Assembly: GCA_029939995.1 (NCBI GenBank)
Contig: JAOZRW010000001.1
Location: 97,800 to 153,942, forward strand
Direction of reading: 5' to 3'
Origin: Acidimicrobiia bacterium
Lineage (GTDB): Bacteria > Actinomycetota > Acidimicrobiia > Spongiisociales > UBA5794
DNA length: 56,143 nucleotides
The position numbers were made by a program, and so were the translations under genes. Every line of letters begins with the position of its first letter. Position 1 is the stretch's first letter. Below, in pieces: positions 9,431 through 17,971 of the stretch. The notes below the pieces were generated by a model. The model saw only the letters and a program-made list of their open reading frames with translations, did not search any database and was not told the origin of the DNA.

Positions 9431-11299
9431 GTGCCGTACTTCGCCGACCAGATGTTCTTCGGCGTCCCGGGGGATCTCAACCCGTGGGACGTGCGCTTCG
9501 ACCCGGCCGATGCCGCATCTCTGTCGATCGAGGCCGACGGACGGACTCGCTTCCGTCTCGTGACCGAACCGGCTTTCCGACGAGCGTTCGTCGTCACAGG
9601 CGACGGCGTCGGCCACGAACTGTCTCTCCTCTTCGGCGAGCGGTCGATCCAGATCTGGGAGGCCACCCTTGATCTCGCCGACGGCATCGGCTACACGTTC
9701 GCCCTCGAAACCGACGACGGGCGCCCCGTCTACCGACTCCCCGCCGGGATCGGCAACGCCGTCGAGCGCCTGGACCGGTGGACGTTGGATCCCTCCACCA
9801 TCCGTCGGACCGCCACCCCCGGATGGAGCCGGGGCATGGTGATGTACCAGATCTTCCCGGAGCGGTTCTACAACGGAGATCCGTCGCTCGATCCCGACGG
9901 CGCGACGCCGTGGGGTTCCGAACCGGGATGGCTCGACTTCCAGGGCGGCGACCTGATCGGCATCGCGGAGAAGGTCGCGCATCTCGAACGGCTCGGCGTC
10001 GATTGCGTCTACCTCAACCCGATCTTCACATCACCGTCGACACATCGCTACGACGCGATCGACTACTACACGGTCGACCCGGCACTCGGAGGAAACGATT
10101 CGCTCCGTGCCCTCGTCGATGCGCTCCACCGCCGGGACATCCGGTTGATCATCGATACGTCTTTCAACCACTGTCACCCCCGCTTCTTCGCGTTCGCCGA
10201 CATCGTCGACAACGGCGCAGCGTCCCCGTATGCGGATTGGTTCACCGTCACCGACTGGCCGGCTCGTGTCATCTTCCGACCGGACCGGCTCGCAGCCGAG
10301 GGCTACCGGGATCCGCGACGGTACCGCGACTACATGGAGCGGTTCGCCGCGACGTCCGGCGTGCCCGTCGAGATCGCCGACGACGACGGACCGGCCGTGA
10401 ATCTCACCTACGAGGCCTGGTACGGCGTACCTTCCCTTCCCCGCATCGACCTGGCCAACCCCGACGCCCGCTCGTACTTCCTCGACGTGGCCCGATACTG
10501 GATCCGCGAATACGGCATCGACGGATGGCGCATGGACGTTGCCCGCTACGTCGATTTCGACTTCTGGCGCGAGTTCCGCGAGGCCGTGAAGGCGGTCGAG
10601 CCGGATGCCTACCTGATCGCGGAGATCATGGGCGACGCGTCGAAATGGCTGCAGGGAGACACGTTCGACGCGACGATGAACTACACGTTCCGCCAACTCA
10701 TCATCGACTTCGCTGCGAAACGGACGGGTACGGGGCACGATCTCGCCGACGGTCTCGCCCGCATGTACGCCACCTACTCGCCGGACGTCGTGGCGTCGTC
10801 CCAGAACCTCCTCGGGAGTCACGACACGGCACGGTTCCTCCACGAAGCCGGGGGTGACGTGAGCCGTCTCAGACTCGCGACCGCCGCTCAGCTGACCCTG
10901 CCCGGTGCACCGGGCCTCTACTACGGCGACGAGGTAGGCATGACCGGCGGTGAGGAGCCGGCATCGCGCGGGGCGTTCCCGTGGCATGATCCGAATGCCT
11001 GGGACACAGACCAACTGCACCTCGTTCGCTCTCTCACGGCTCTTCGTCGCGGTCACCCATCCCTTCGCAACGGAACCATGGACATCGTGGGGCGTTGGCG
11101 AGATGGGATCGCGTTCGTGCGCACGCTCGGTTCCGATCGTGTGCTCATCGTGATCGACCGTCGCTCCGACCCGGACCCGGTTCGCATCCGCGTCGACACG
11201 GCCGATCCCGCCATCCTCTGGGGCACCGGGACCCTCCGTCGAGACGAGGGTTCCCTCACCGTCGTTCCCGGATCGGAAGTCGTGATCGTCGGCCTGTGA
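9431..11299 (+). CDS. Alpha-amylase family protein, GH13 (neopullulanase/cyclomaltodextrinase type)
   Basis: Acts on alpha-1,4 (and perhaps alpha-1,6) glucans. The GH13 barrel shows all four regions: DTSFNHCHP near residue 243, GWRMDVARYV with the nucleophile Asp near 369, AEIMG with the acid/base Glu near 398, and LLGSHDT with the third acid near 464. About 130 N-terminal residues precede YQIFPERFYNGDP, consistent with the CBM34-like domain of neopullulanase-type enzymes. The C-terminal beta domain is complete. There is no signal peptide, so it is probably cytoplasmic and used on imported or storage maltodextrins. GTG at 9431 is the preferred start; the ATG at 9356 would add non-conserved sequence and lacks a ribosome site. 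Confidence 0.87.
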   Translation: MPYFADQMFFGVPGDLNPWDVRFDPADAASLSIEADGRTRFRLVTEPAFRRAFVVTGDGVGHELSLLFGERSIQIWEATLDLADGIGYTFALETDDGRPVYRLPAGIGNAVERLDRWTLDPSTIRRTATPGWSRGMVMYQIFPERFYNGDPSLDPDGATPWGSEPGWLDFQGGDLIGIAEKVAHLERLGVDCVYLNPIFTSPSTHRYDAIDYYTVDPALGGNDSLRALVDALHRRDIRLIIDTSFNHCHPRFFAFADIVDNGAASPYADWFTVTDWPARVIFRPDRLAAEGYRDPRRYRDYMERFAATSGVPVEIADDDGPAVNLTYEAWYGVPSLPRIDLANPDARSYFLDVARYWIREYGIDGWRMDVARYVDFDFWREFREAVKAVEPDAYLIAEIMGDASKWLQGDTFDATMNYTFRQLIIDFAAKRTGTGHDLADGLARMYATYSPDVVASSQNLLGSHDTARFLHEAGGDVSRLRLATAAQLTLPGAPGLYYGDEVGMTGGEEPASRGAFPWHDPNAWDTDQLHLVRSLTALRRGHPSLRNGTMDIVGRWRDGIAFVRTLGSDRVLIVIDRRSDPDPVRIRVDTADPAILWGTGTLRRDEGSLTVVPGSEVVIVGL

Positions 11300-11301
11300 A
11301 C

Positions 11302-11317
11302 CGCGCTCACCAGCGCG
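11302..11317. terminator. Short hairpin between convergent genes
   Basis: CGCGCT and AGCGCG form a 6-bp stem around CACC, right after the amylase stop and over the last codons of the convergent DUF2804 gene. No T-tract, so only weak support. Confidence 0.3.
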
Positions 11318-12383
11318 CGTGATGTTCCTCGGCCCATCCGACGAGACCCTCGATCCGAACCGGATGTCCGGCGTCGTCGACGACCGTGCCGGCGTAGTGC
11401 CCGAACATCTGGTGCACCTCGGATCGGACGACGACGAGGTTCGTGGCGGCCACACGCTCGAGAAACGGGGTGAACTCGAGATCCACACGGTCGGATCGCA
11501 TCGTCCACGGCTTCATGAAGTCCGTGTCGGAGTACTCGATGTCGATCGCTCCGAGTTGGTGGATCCGGCCGTCGACCAGCAACGTGTTCTCCAACACCGG
11601 CGACACGTCTCCGATCGGTCGTCCCATGTTCAACCCGACCGTTCGACCATCGTCCATCAACCCGGAGGCGCTCGCCCACACCCAGAACGAGTTGTACTCC
11701 CACACCCCGCGTCCCCAGTCGAGGTTGCCGAAGCTCGACGCAGGATCCATGTATGTGGTCGTGTCCCCGACGCGAAGCGTCCCTTCGACGGGCATCGTGT
11801 TGATCTTCCGGTTGTAGTAGAACCGCTTGCCCCGGATCGGGATGACGGTAACCGTCGACTCGTGCCGTTCCGCCACGGTGAACCGGAGGTCGGCGTCGAG
11901 CGGAACCCCGCCGAAGTCGTCCCAGTGCACCTTCACCAAGCGGCGGTTCTCTTCGACCGAGAACTCCGCCTGCACGTGCCGGTTCGCAAATCGGCTGTCG
12001 CCGTGATCGCTGTTCCTCGGGAGCACGACGCCTCGTCCGAACGGGACGGTCACGGTTTCTTCGTGATACGAGGCATCGCGAAAGTCGACCGTGTACACGA
12101 ACGCCATGTCGGCGTAGCCGAGGTCGGCGATCGTGACGGAGAAGAACCCCTCGGGCGACGTGACGCCGTAGTAGTCCCACCGCTTCACGAGCAACCGTTG
12201 GAGCGGCCTGATCCGCGTCGTACGGGCGTTCTCGAGGTTGCAATCGAGCAACGGCCGTCGTGCCCATCCCGTCTGGAGCAGCGATCCCGAGCCGTCGAGA
12301 AGCGGGGACGGCTCGGTGATCTCGCGAGGGATCGGCGACTCCGTGCTGCTCACGACCGCGGTCCGATCATTCGTCCTCGCCAC
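11307..12383 (-). CDS. DUF2804 family protein
   Basis: A 358-residue protein resembling DUF2804: a beta-rich protein with an N-terminal part (DCNLENARTTRIRPLQRLLVKRWDYYGV), a central FYYNRKINTMPVEGTL segment, and DWGRGVWEYNSFWVWASASG, which are the recognisable landmarks. The molecular function of the family is not established. There is no signal peptide or membrane helix. Its start overlaps the end of the small membrane gene upstream by 17 bases, so it is probably in one operon with the two membrane proteins. Family assignment is from memory of the motifs. Confidence 0.8.
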   Translation of the reverse strand: MARTNDRTAVVSSTESPIPREITEPSPLLDGSGSLLQTGWARRPLLDCNLENARTTRIRPLQRLLVKRWDYYGVTSPEGFFSVTIADLGYADMAFVYTVDFRDASYHEETVTVPFGRGVVLPRNSDHGDSRFANRHVQAEFSVEENRRLVKVHWDDFGGVPLDADLRFTVAERHESTVTVIPIRGKRFYYNRKINTMPVEGTLRVGDTTTYMDPASSFGNLDWGRGVWEYNSFWVWASASGLMDDGRTVGLNMGRPIGDVSPVLENTLLVDGRIHQLGAIDIEYSDTDFMKPWTMRSDRVDLEFTPFLERVAATNLVVVRSEVHQMFGHYAGTVVDDAGHPVRIEGLVGWAEEHHARW

Positions 12384-12609
12384 CCTTCGACAGTCGCGGC
12401 ACGATGAACGGCGTCGCAGCGAGCACGACGAACAATGCGACGGCGGTGACCTCTGTCACCCGCCGCCGTAGCAGGGAGCCGGGTTCGACTCCGAAGAACG
12501 TGATGATCTGACCGAGCAGGAGCGCGGCGACCAGGGCCATCGCGACCGACGCGAGCAGCCACAGGAGGTAGATGAGGACGAACTTCCAGAGAGCGTCGTC
12601 CTCACGCAT
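12367..12609 (-). CDS. Small membrane protein, unknown
   Basis: An 80-residue protein with two long hydrophobic helices, about residues 8-32 (WKFVLIYLLWLLASVAMALVAA) and 50-68 (VTAVALFVVLAATPFIV), separated by a loop with a basic RRR patch. Its ATG overlaps the stop of the DUF4870 gene as TGATG, a strong sign of translational coupling. The acidic tail GGEDE is cytoplasmic if the helices form a hairpin. No family recognised; it may assist the DUF4870 protein. Confidence 0.7.
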   Translation of the reverse strand: MREDDALWKFVLIYLLWLLASVAMALVAALLLGQIITFFGVEPGSLLRRRVTEVTAVALFVVLAATPFIVPRLSKGGEDE

Positions 12610-12968
12610 CAGCCGGTCACGAACCGGAACGTGAGCGGGTACCGGTAGAACTCGCCGTTCGCCGCCTTGATGCCGGCGATGACCTGGACCACGAGGGCGA
12701 AGATCATCACGACGAAGATCAGAACGAAACCGATGAGAACGAACATCAGCAACACCGAGGCGAGGATGTAGATGATCAGGGTGATCTGGAAGTTCAACGA
12801 CTCCCGGGCGTGATACTCGACGAACGGATCTTCGTCCTTCTTCATGAGCCAGATCACGAGGGGCGCGATGAAGCCCAGTCCGATGAGCGGGGCGAGATGT
12901 GCCGCGGTCGCCCATCCCCGGGAGTCGGAGGGAACCGGGTCTGGAACGGGTGGATAGTCGGTCGTCAA
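12609..12968 (-). CDS. DUF4870 / Tic20-like membrane protein
   Basis: A 119-residue protein with the DUF4870 layout: a Pro-rich N-terminus, WATAAHLAPLIGLGFIAPLVIWLMKK (first helix), the signature DPFVEYHARESLNFQIT, then two further helices and KAANGEFYRYPLTFRFV. The start is a TTG at 12968 with AAGGA 5 bases upstream; no ATG or GTG fits better. The family is widespread but of unknown role. First gene of a three-gene operon. Confidence 0.85.
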   Translation of the reverse strand: MTTDYPPVPDPVPSDSRGWATAAHLAPLIGLGFIAPLVIWLMKKDEDPFVEYHARESLNFQITLIIYILASVLLMFVLIGFVLIFVVMIFALVVQVIAGIKAANGEFYRYPLTFRFVTG

Positions 12969-12992
12969 GATGGTCCTTTCGGTGACGCATCC

Positions 12993-12998
12993 AGGTTA
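12993..12998 (-). promoter_or_regulatory. Probable -10 box of the DUF4870 operon
   Basis: TAACCT on the minus strand, 24 bases before the TTG start; AAAGGA ribosome site in between. Confidence 0.4.
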
Positions 12999-13068
12999 CC
13001 GTCTGCGAGTCTCCATACCGCGGGCCGGAGACGTCACATAGGGCGCAGAGAACCCTGGGTTCGTGGCG

Positions 13069-13818
13069 TCAGTTGATGAAGGTGAGGGCCTGGCGGCCGG
13101 CCCACCGTCTCGCCACCCGTTTGTAGGCCGATCGCGACGCTGCTCCGTCGCCTCGTTCGAGCGCCTCGAGGCTCTCCCGGACGTCGGCCGCGGATTCGTC
13201 GAACGTGAGGTCCCCGTCCGTGAGGTCGTCGGCGACCGTTGCGTAGTCGAGCTCGAGCATCGAGCCGGCGGGGAACTCGGCGAGCCACCGCTCGAGATCG
13301 CGGATCTGCTCGATCACCGGTGAGGGGAACCCGGCACCGTCGAGGACGCGCACGGCCCAACCCACGCGATCGACCGCCTCCCCCAACGCCGTCCGGTACC
13401 GGATGCCGATCCCGTCCGCCCGGTCGTAGATCTCCCGCTCGGTCGGGCCGAACGCCCCGAACCATCGCAACGGAATGTGCCAGGCGGAGGCGAGGATGTG
13501 GCTCCGCCGGTCGGCCGCCCGGTGGACGGCGAGCTCGTCCTTGAGCGCCTCGCGCTCGTCTTCGGTCACGAGGGGGATCTTGGGGAACGATCCGGAGAAC
13601 GCCAGAACCCCTTCCACCATGCGCAGCCTCGTGTAGCGCGGGCACACGTACGGGGCGCCGTTCCACGTGGTGACGAACGCGTCTTCCGTCATCGGCTCGT
13701 CCCAGACGAAGCGGCCGTCGGAGCGCACGACCCGTTCGTCCGCTCCCGATTCGACGTACGGCACGAGTTCGCCGCCGTCGCCGGCGAGATAGACACGGAG
13801 ATAGGCGGTGCTGATCAC
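13069..13818 (-). CDS. Conserved-looking protein of unknown function
   Basis: A 249-residue soluble protein starting ISTAYLRVYLAGDGG. No catalytic motif recognised. It contains a DEREALKDELAVHRAADRRSH helix, then WHIPLRWFGAFGPTEREIYD and an acidic C-terminal third (DLTDGDLTFDESAADVRESLEALERG) ending in a basic helix SAYKRVARRWAGRQ. I am reminded of actinobacterial proteins that open with YLRVY, but cannot name the family with confidence. The GTG at 13818 is chosen because TACCAT lies 6 bases upstream, matching other leaderless genes here; the reading frame remains open to 13911. Divergent from Leu/Val dehydrogenase. Confidence 0.75.
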   Translation of the reverse strand: MISTAYLRVYLAGDGGELVPYVESGADERVVRSDGRFVWDEPMTEDAFVTTWNGAPYVCPRYTRLRMVEGVLAFSGSFPKIPLVTEDEREALKDELAVHRAADRRSHILASAWHIPLRWFGAFGPTEREIYDRADGIGIRYRTALGEAVDRVGWAVRVLDGAGFPSPVIEQIRDLERWLAEFPAGSMLELDYATVADDLTDGDLTFDESAADVRESLEALERGDGAASRSAYKRVARRWAGRQALTFIN

Positions 13819-13824
13819 AAGGCG

Positions 13825-13830
13825 ATGGTA
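13825..13830 (-). promoter_or_regulatory. -10 box of a leaderless transcript
   Basis: TACCAT on the minus strand, 6 bases before the GTG at 13818. Confidence 0.5.
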
Positions 13831-13868
13831 CCGGAGGGGGTCCCGATACGGACCGGGTGCCGCCCAAC

Positions 13869-13874
13869 TAGAAT
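13869..13874 (+). promoter_or_regulatory. Probable -10 box of the Leu/Val dehydrogenase gene
   Basis: TAGAAT, 51 bases before the proposed TTG start, leaving a leader that carries AAAGGAG. Confidence 0.4.
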
Positions 13875-13925
13875 CGAACCCGCGGCACGGGACACGACCG
13901 TTGCGTGGCATCGAAAGGAGCCCCG

Positions 13926-15002
13926 TTGGGTGTATTCGAAGCGATCGGTACCGAAACCCATGAAGAGGTACTGTTCGGGGTAGACCACGAGAGTGGCCTC
14001 CGAACCATCATCGCCATCCACAGCACTGCCCTCGGTCCCGCTCTCGGCGGGACCCGCTTCTTTCCGTACCCCGATGAAGACGCGGCCCTCCGCGACGTTC
14101 TCAGGCTCTCGAAGGGCATGACCCTCAAGTCGGCGGCCGCCGGTCTCGATCTCGGCGGCGGGAAGGCCGTCATCATCGGCGACCCCGCGACGTTGCGATC
14201 CGAACGTCTCATTCGCGCCTACGGGCGGGTCATCGACTCGCTCGGCGGCCGGTACATCACCGCGGAGGACGTCGGCACGACCGTCGACGACATGGTCCTC
14301 ATCGCAAGGGAGACGCCGTGGGTATCGGGCCTTCCGTACGCGCAGGGCGGTTCGGGCGATCCGTCGCCGGAGACCGCTCGTGGCGTCATGGCGGCGTTGC
14401 GCGCCGTCGGCGAACGTGTGTGGGACTCGACGGACCTTGCCGGGCGACGCGTCGCCGTTCAGGGCGTCGGCAAGGTCGGCATGGACCTCGTCCGGCGACT
14501 CACGGAGGCCGGAGCGGAGACCATCGTCACCGATGCCAACCCGGACGCCGTGGCGTTCGCCGTCGAAACGTACGGATCGGAGCCGGTCGGCCTCGACGAC
14601 ATCTACGACGTCGAATGTGACGTCTTCTCACCCTGCGCGCTCGGCGCGACGCTGAACGCCGTGACGATCCCCCGGCTGCGCTGCTCGGCGATCGCAGGAT
14701 CGGCGAACAACCAGCTCGCGACCGACGAGGACATCGAGCGGATCGTGGCCCGGGGGATCCTCTACGCACCCGATTTCGTCGTCAACGCCGGCGGAGTGAT
14801 CAACATCGCCGTCGAGACCGACGGCTACTCCATCGAGCGGGCCGAGGCGATGGTCGACCGCATCTACGACAATCTCTCCGAGGTCTTCGACACCGCCGAA
14901 CGGGACGGCGTCAACCCGGATATCGCCGCAACACGTTTCGCCCTTCGAAGGATCGATCAGATCGGACGACTCCGCGTCAAACGCCGACCCGGAGAGCAGT
15001 GA
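13926..15002 (+). CDS. Leucine/valine dehydrogenase (Glu/Leu/Phe/Val dehydrogenase family)
   Basis: Deaminates a branched-chain amino acid to its 2-oxoacid with NAD. Evidence: HSTALGPALGGTR, then SAAAGLDLGGGKAVIIGDP with the catalytic Lys near residue 80, GVGKVGMDL for NAD binding, and NAGGVINIA near the end, all typical of leucine dehydrogenase. I choose the TTG at 13926 (358 residues) because AAAGGAG sits 5 bases upstream and the resulting N-terminus MGVFEAIGTETHEEVLF aligns with known leucine dehydrogenases; a GTG at 13905 would add 7 residues. Ten bases before the E1 gene, which consumes its products. Leu versus Val preference cannot be told. Confidence 0.9.
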   Translation: MGVFEAIGTETHEEVLFGVDHESGLRTIIAIHSTALGPALGGTRFFPYPDEDAALRDVLRLSKGMTLKSAAAGLDLGGGKAVIIGDPATLRSERLIRAYGRVIDSLGGRYITAEDVGTTVDDMVLIARETPWVSGLPYAQGGSGDPSPETARGVMAALRAVGERVWDSTDLAGRRVAVQGVGKVGMDLVRRLTEAGAETIVTDANPDAVAFAVETYGSEPVGLDDIYDVECDVFSPCALGATLNAVTIPRLRCSAIAGSANNQLATDEDIERIVARGILYAPDFVVNAGGVINIAVETDGYSIERAEAMVDRIYDNLSEVFDTAERDGVNPDIAATRFALRRIDQIGRLRVKRRPGEQ

Positions 15003-15012
15003 GAGGAGCACC

Positions 15013-17043
15013 GTGACCCTGGGATTCGACCGAGTCATCAACCACAAGGCCCTCGGACTGACCGAAGAGGACATCGTCGACCTCTACCGCAAGATGCTCA
15101 TCTCGCGCCGGCTCGACGAGAAGATCTGGGCCCTGAACCGGCAGGGCCGGATCCCCTTCGTCGTGTCGGTCTCCGGCCATGAAGCGTCGCAAGTCGGCAT
15201 CGCCGCCGCGCTCGATCCGACGCGCGACTGGTCGCTCCCGTACTACCGCGACATCGCCTTCAACATCGGTCTCGGTGTGTCCGCCGAGGACATCTTCCTG
15301 GGCCAGTTCGCCAAGGCGGGCGACCCCGCCTCGGGCGGCAGGCAGATGCCCAACCACTGGTCCGAGCCCGACTTGAACCTCTTCACCCACTCCTCGGTGA
15401 TCGCGACCCAGTATCCGCACGCCGTGGGCATCGCATACGAGTTGAAGCGACGCGGGACCGACTCGGTGGTGTACGTGTCCGGCGGTGAGGGATCCACGTC
15501 GGAGGGTGACTGGCACGAGGCGATGAACTTCGCGGGCATCCACAAGCTGCCCGTCATCTTCGTCATCCAGAACAACCTGTACGCGATCTCGGTCCCGGCT
15601 GCCGAGGAAGTGGCGGGCCAGGTCGCCGACCGGGCGAAGGGGTACGGGATGGAAGGGGTCGTCGTCGACGGGAACGACCTCCTGGCGATGTACGCCGCGT
15701 CCCAGGCTGCGGTGAAACGTGCTCGCGCGGGCGAAGGGCCGACCCTGATCGAAGCCAAGACCTACCGGTACTACGCCCACACGTCGGACGACGACGACAA
15801 GCTCTACCGGACCAGAGAAGAGGTCGAGATCTGGCGCAGGAAGGACCCGATCCCTGCGTTCCACCGTTACCTGATCGAGCAGCGAGCGCTGGATCCCGCA
15901 GCCGAGAAGCGGCTCGAAGCAGAGGTGGCCGACCTCGTCGAACGGGCCGCCGCCCACGCCGAGAACGCCCCCGATCCGACCGACGCCTTCAGCAAGGTCT
16001 ACGCGAATCCGATCGTCCCGACGGTTCCGGCCGAAACAGTCGAGCCCACGCCCCGGGGCGAAGAGGTCAATCTCATCACCGCCGTCAATCGCACGCTCCA
16101 CTACGCGATGGGACGGGACCCGGAAACGGTGATCTTCGGCGAGGACGTCGCGGACCCGAAAGGCGGTGTCTTCAAAGCCACGGCCGGGCTCACCGACGCC
16201 TACGGAGCCGATCGTTCGTTCAACGCACCGCTGGCGGAGTCGGTGATCATCGGCCTCGGCGTGGGGATCGCAGCCACGGGAACCAAGACGATCGCCGAAA
16301 TCCAGTTCGCCGACTTCATCCATCCCGCGTTCGATCAGATCGTCTCGGAAGTCGCGCGGATCAGGTATCGGTCCAACGGACGATGGGCGTGCCCGATGGT
16401 GATCCGGACGCCGTACGGCGGCGGTATCCACGGCGCTCTGTATCACTCGCAGTCGATCGAGGCCTACTACGCCCACGTTCCCGGCCTCAAGATCGTCACC
16501 CCCTCGACACCGGCCGACGCCAAGGGCCTGCTGCTGTCGGCGATCGACGATCCGGATCCGGTGATGTTCCTCGAACCGAAGAAGCTGTATCGCCTGGCCG
16601 TCGGCCCGATGCCGGAGGGGGACTACCGGGTGCCCATCGGGAAAGCGGCCCTGCGTCGCATCGGCGACGACCTGACGATCATCGCGTACGGAGCGATGGC
16701 TCACTTCTCCGTCGAAGCCGCCGACCGCCTCTCCGCCGAAGGCATCGAAGCGACGGTCGTGGATCTCCGGAGTCTCAAACCGCTCGACTGGCCCACGATC
16801 GAAGCCGCGGTGAAGCGCACGAGCAAGGTGCTCATCGTCTACGAGGACAACGAGTTCCTCGGGTACGGAGCCGAGGTGTCGGCGCAGATCTCGGAACGGG
16901 CTTTCGACTGGCTCGACGCACCGGTTCGTCGCTACGCCTCCCCCGAAGTCCCCACCTTCCCGTATGCGGCTTCGCTCGAGGAGCAGATCATCCCGAACGT
17001 CGACGGCATCGTCGAACGTGCGAGGGATCTCGCTGCATACTGA
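15013..17043 (+). CDS. Branched-chain 2-oxoacid dehydrogenase E1, fused alpha and beta
   Basis: Decarboxylates branched 2-oxoacids with TPP and passes the acyl group to a lipoyl E2. The 676-residue protein joins both E1 subunits: residues about 1-330 are alpha (GEGSTSEGDWHEAMNFAG near 159 and FVIQNN, the TPP motif; AKTYRYYAHTSDDDD), and about 345-676 are beta (VIFGEDVADPKGGVFKATAGL, RTPYGGGIHGALYHSQS, then KVLIVYEDNEFLGYG). The GTG start has GAGAGGAG just upstream. It is coupled by position to Leu/Val dehydrogenase, so 2-oxoisovalerate-type acids are likely. No E2 or E3 gene is in the window. Confidence 0.92.
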   Translation: MTLGFDRVINHKALGLTEEDIVDLYRKMLISRRLDEKIWALNRQGRIPFVVSVSGHEASQVGIAAALDPTRDWSLPYYRDIAFNIGLGVSAEDIFLGQFAKAGDPASGGRQMPNHWSEPDLNLFTHSSVIATQYPHAVGIAYELKRRGTDSVVYVSGGEGSTSEGDWHEAMNFAGIHKLPVIFVIQNNLYAISVPAAEEVAGQVADRAKGYGMEGVVVDGNDLLAMYAASQAAVKRARAGEGPTLIEAKTYRYYAHTSDDDDKLYRTREEVEIWRRKDPIPAFHRYLIEQRALDPAAEKRLEAEVADLVERAAAHAENAPDPTDAFSKVYANPIVPTVPAETVEPTPRGEEVNLITAVNRTLHYAMGRDPETVIFGEDVADPKGGVFKATAGLTDAYGADRSFNAPLAESVIIGLGVGIAATGTKTIAEIQFADFIHPAFDQIVSEVARIRYRSNGRWACPMVIRTPYGGGIHGALYHSQSIEAYYAHVPGLKIVTPSTPADAKGLLLSAIDDPDPVMFLEPKKLYRLAVGPMPEGDYRVPIGKAALRRIGDDLTIIAYGAMAHFSVEAADRLSAEGIEATVVDLRSLKPLDWPTIEAAVKRTSKVLIVYEDNEFLGYGAEVSAQISERAFDWLDAPVRRYASPEVPTFPYAASLEEQIIPNVDGIVERARDLAAY

Positions 17044-17062
17044 CGGCGACCGCCGATGCCCG

Positions 17063-17068
17063 TAGCAT
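17063..17068 (+). promoter_or_regulatory. Promoter of a leaderless GNAT transcript
   Basis: TAGCAT lies 6 bases before the ATG at 17075, and CTGACG (17040-17045) lies 17 bases upstream of it as a possible -35. Confidence 0.6.
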
Positions 17069-17074
17069 GACGCC

Positions 17075-17950
17075 ATGTCCGACAGTCTGATCGTTCGACC
17101 TGCACTGCCGTCCGATCGTGACGCGATCGCGGCGTTCACCCGCGACACGTTCGAGTGGGGCGACTACATCGCCGACGTCTTCGATGAGTGGATCGCTCGC
17201 GACGACACGCAGGTCATGGTCGGCCTGATCGGAGACGTGCCGATCGCAACCGGCAGCGCGCGGATGCTCTCGTCGTACGAAGCGTGGTTCCACGGGGCCA
17301 GGGTCCACCCGGACTACCGCGGCAAGGGGATCGCCGCCGCGGTATCGGATGCTCTGCGTGCGTGGGCCCGGGATCAGGGGGCCACGGTCGGAAGGCTCCT
17401 CATCGAAGAAGGCAACACTGCATCGATCCGCCACGTCGAGAAGACGGGACGACGACGGGTCGCGACGATGGTCCGTTGTTCGAAGCCGGTCGGCGACGCG
17501 TCACCGTCACCGAACGGCAACGGCGGGCGACGGGTCCCGTCGAAGTTGCGCGCCCGCCCGGCGAATTCGACCGAGGCCCAAGCAGCCTTCTCCTCATGGT
17601 CCGTGGGGGAGCTGGGGCGGGCATCGCGGGGCCTCTTCGGAATCGGGTGGTCGTTCCGGCGCCTCACGATCGAGGACCTCGAGGCGGCGGCTCGCGGCAG
17701 CGCCTTCTGGGAGATCGGAGCCGGATGGGCGCTTGCCTCCCCGGCACCGGAAGCCACCCTCGAGGTCGGCTGGATCGAGACCCGGTCGGAGGACGCCGAC
17801 GATCTCCTGCGCTCGCTCATCGATCTGGCGATCGGATCGGGCTCCGAGTCCGTCGTCCTCTGGGTCCCGGACATCGAGTGGACCGTTCGCGCCGCCAGAC
17901 GACTCGGCTTCGAAACCTCGCGGATGCACATCTACGCGTCGGCTCTCTGA
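17075..17950 (+). CDS. GNAT-family N-acetyltransferase, probably two-domain
   Basis: The 291-residue protein has an N-terminal GNAT fold with the acetyl-CoA loop VHPDYRGKGIAAAVSDALRAWA near residue 75 (the R-x-x-G-x-G/A motif is RGKGIA) and the NTASIRHVEKTG segment. A basic, low-complexity linker (residues about 140-170) leads to a second domain with a weak GNAT-like ending (SESVVLWVPDIEWTVRAARRLGFETSR) that lacks the acetyl-CoA loop. Substrate unknown. Convergent with the SulP gene. Confidence 0.82.
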   Translation: MSDSLIVRPALPSDRDAIAAFTRDTFEWGDYIADVFDEWIARDDTQVMVGLIGDVPIATGSARMLSSYEAWFHGARVHPDYRGKGIAAAVSDALRAWARDQGATVGRLLIEEGNTASIRHVEKTGRRRVATMVRCSKPVGDASPSPNGNGGRRVPSKLRARPANSTEAQAAFSSWSVGELGRASRGLFGIGWSFRRLTIEDLEAAARGSAFWEIGAGWALASPAPEATLEVGWIETRSEDADDLLRSLIDLAIGSGSESVVLWVPDIEWTVRAARRLGFETSRMHIYASAL

Positions 17951-17971
17951 CGATCCGGAGCCAACGAGCCC

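Noticed and set aside
9055-9672. A 205-codon frame over tRNA-Phe
   Set aside because: It contains the tRNA and the start of the amylase gene in another frame; not coding.
14977-17148. A 723-codon open frame on the minus strand
   Set aside because: It is exactly antisense to the E1 fusion gene and its translation has no recognisable motifs; it is rich in Arg, Asp and His as expected for a shadow of GC-rich coding DNA.
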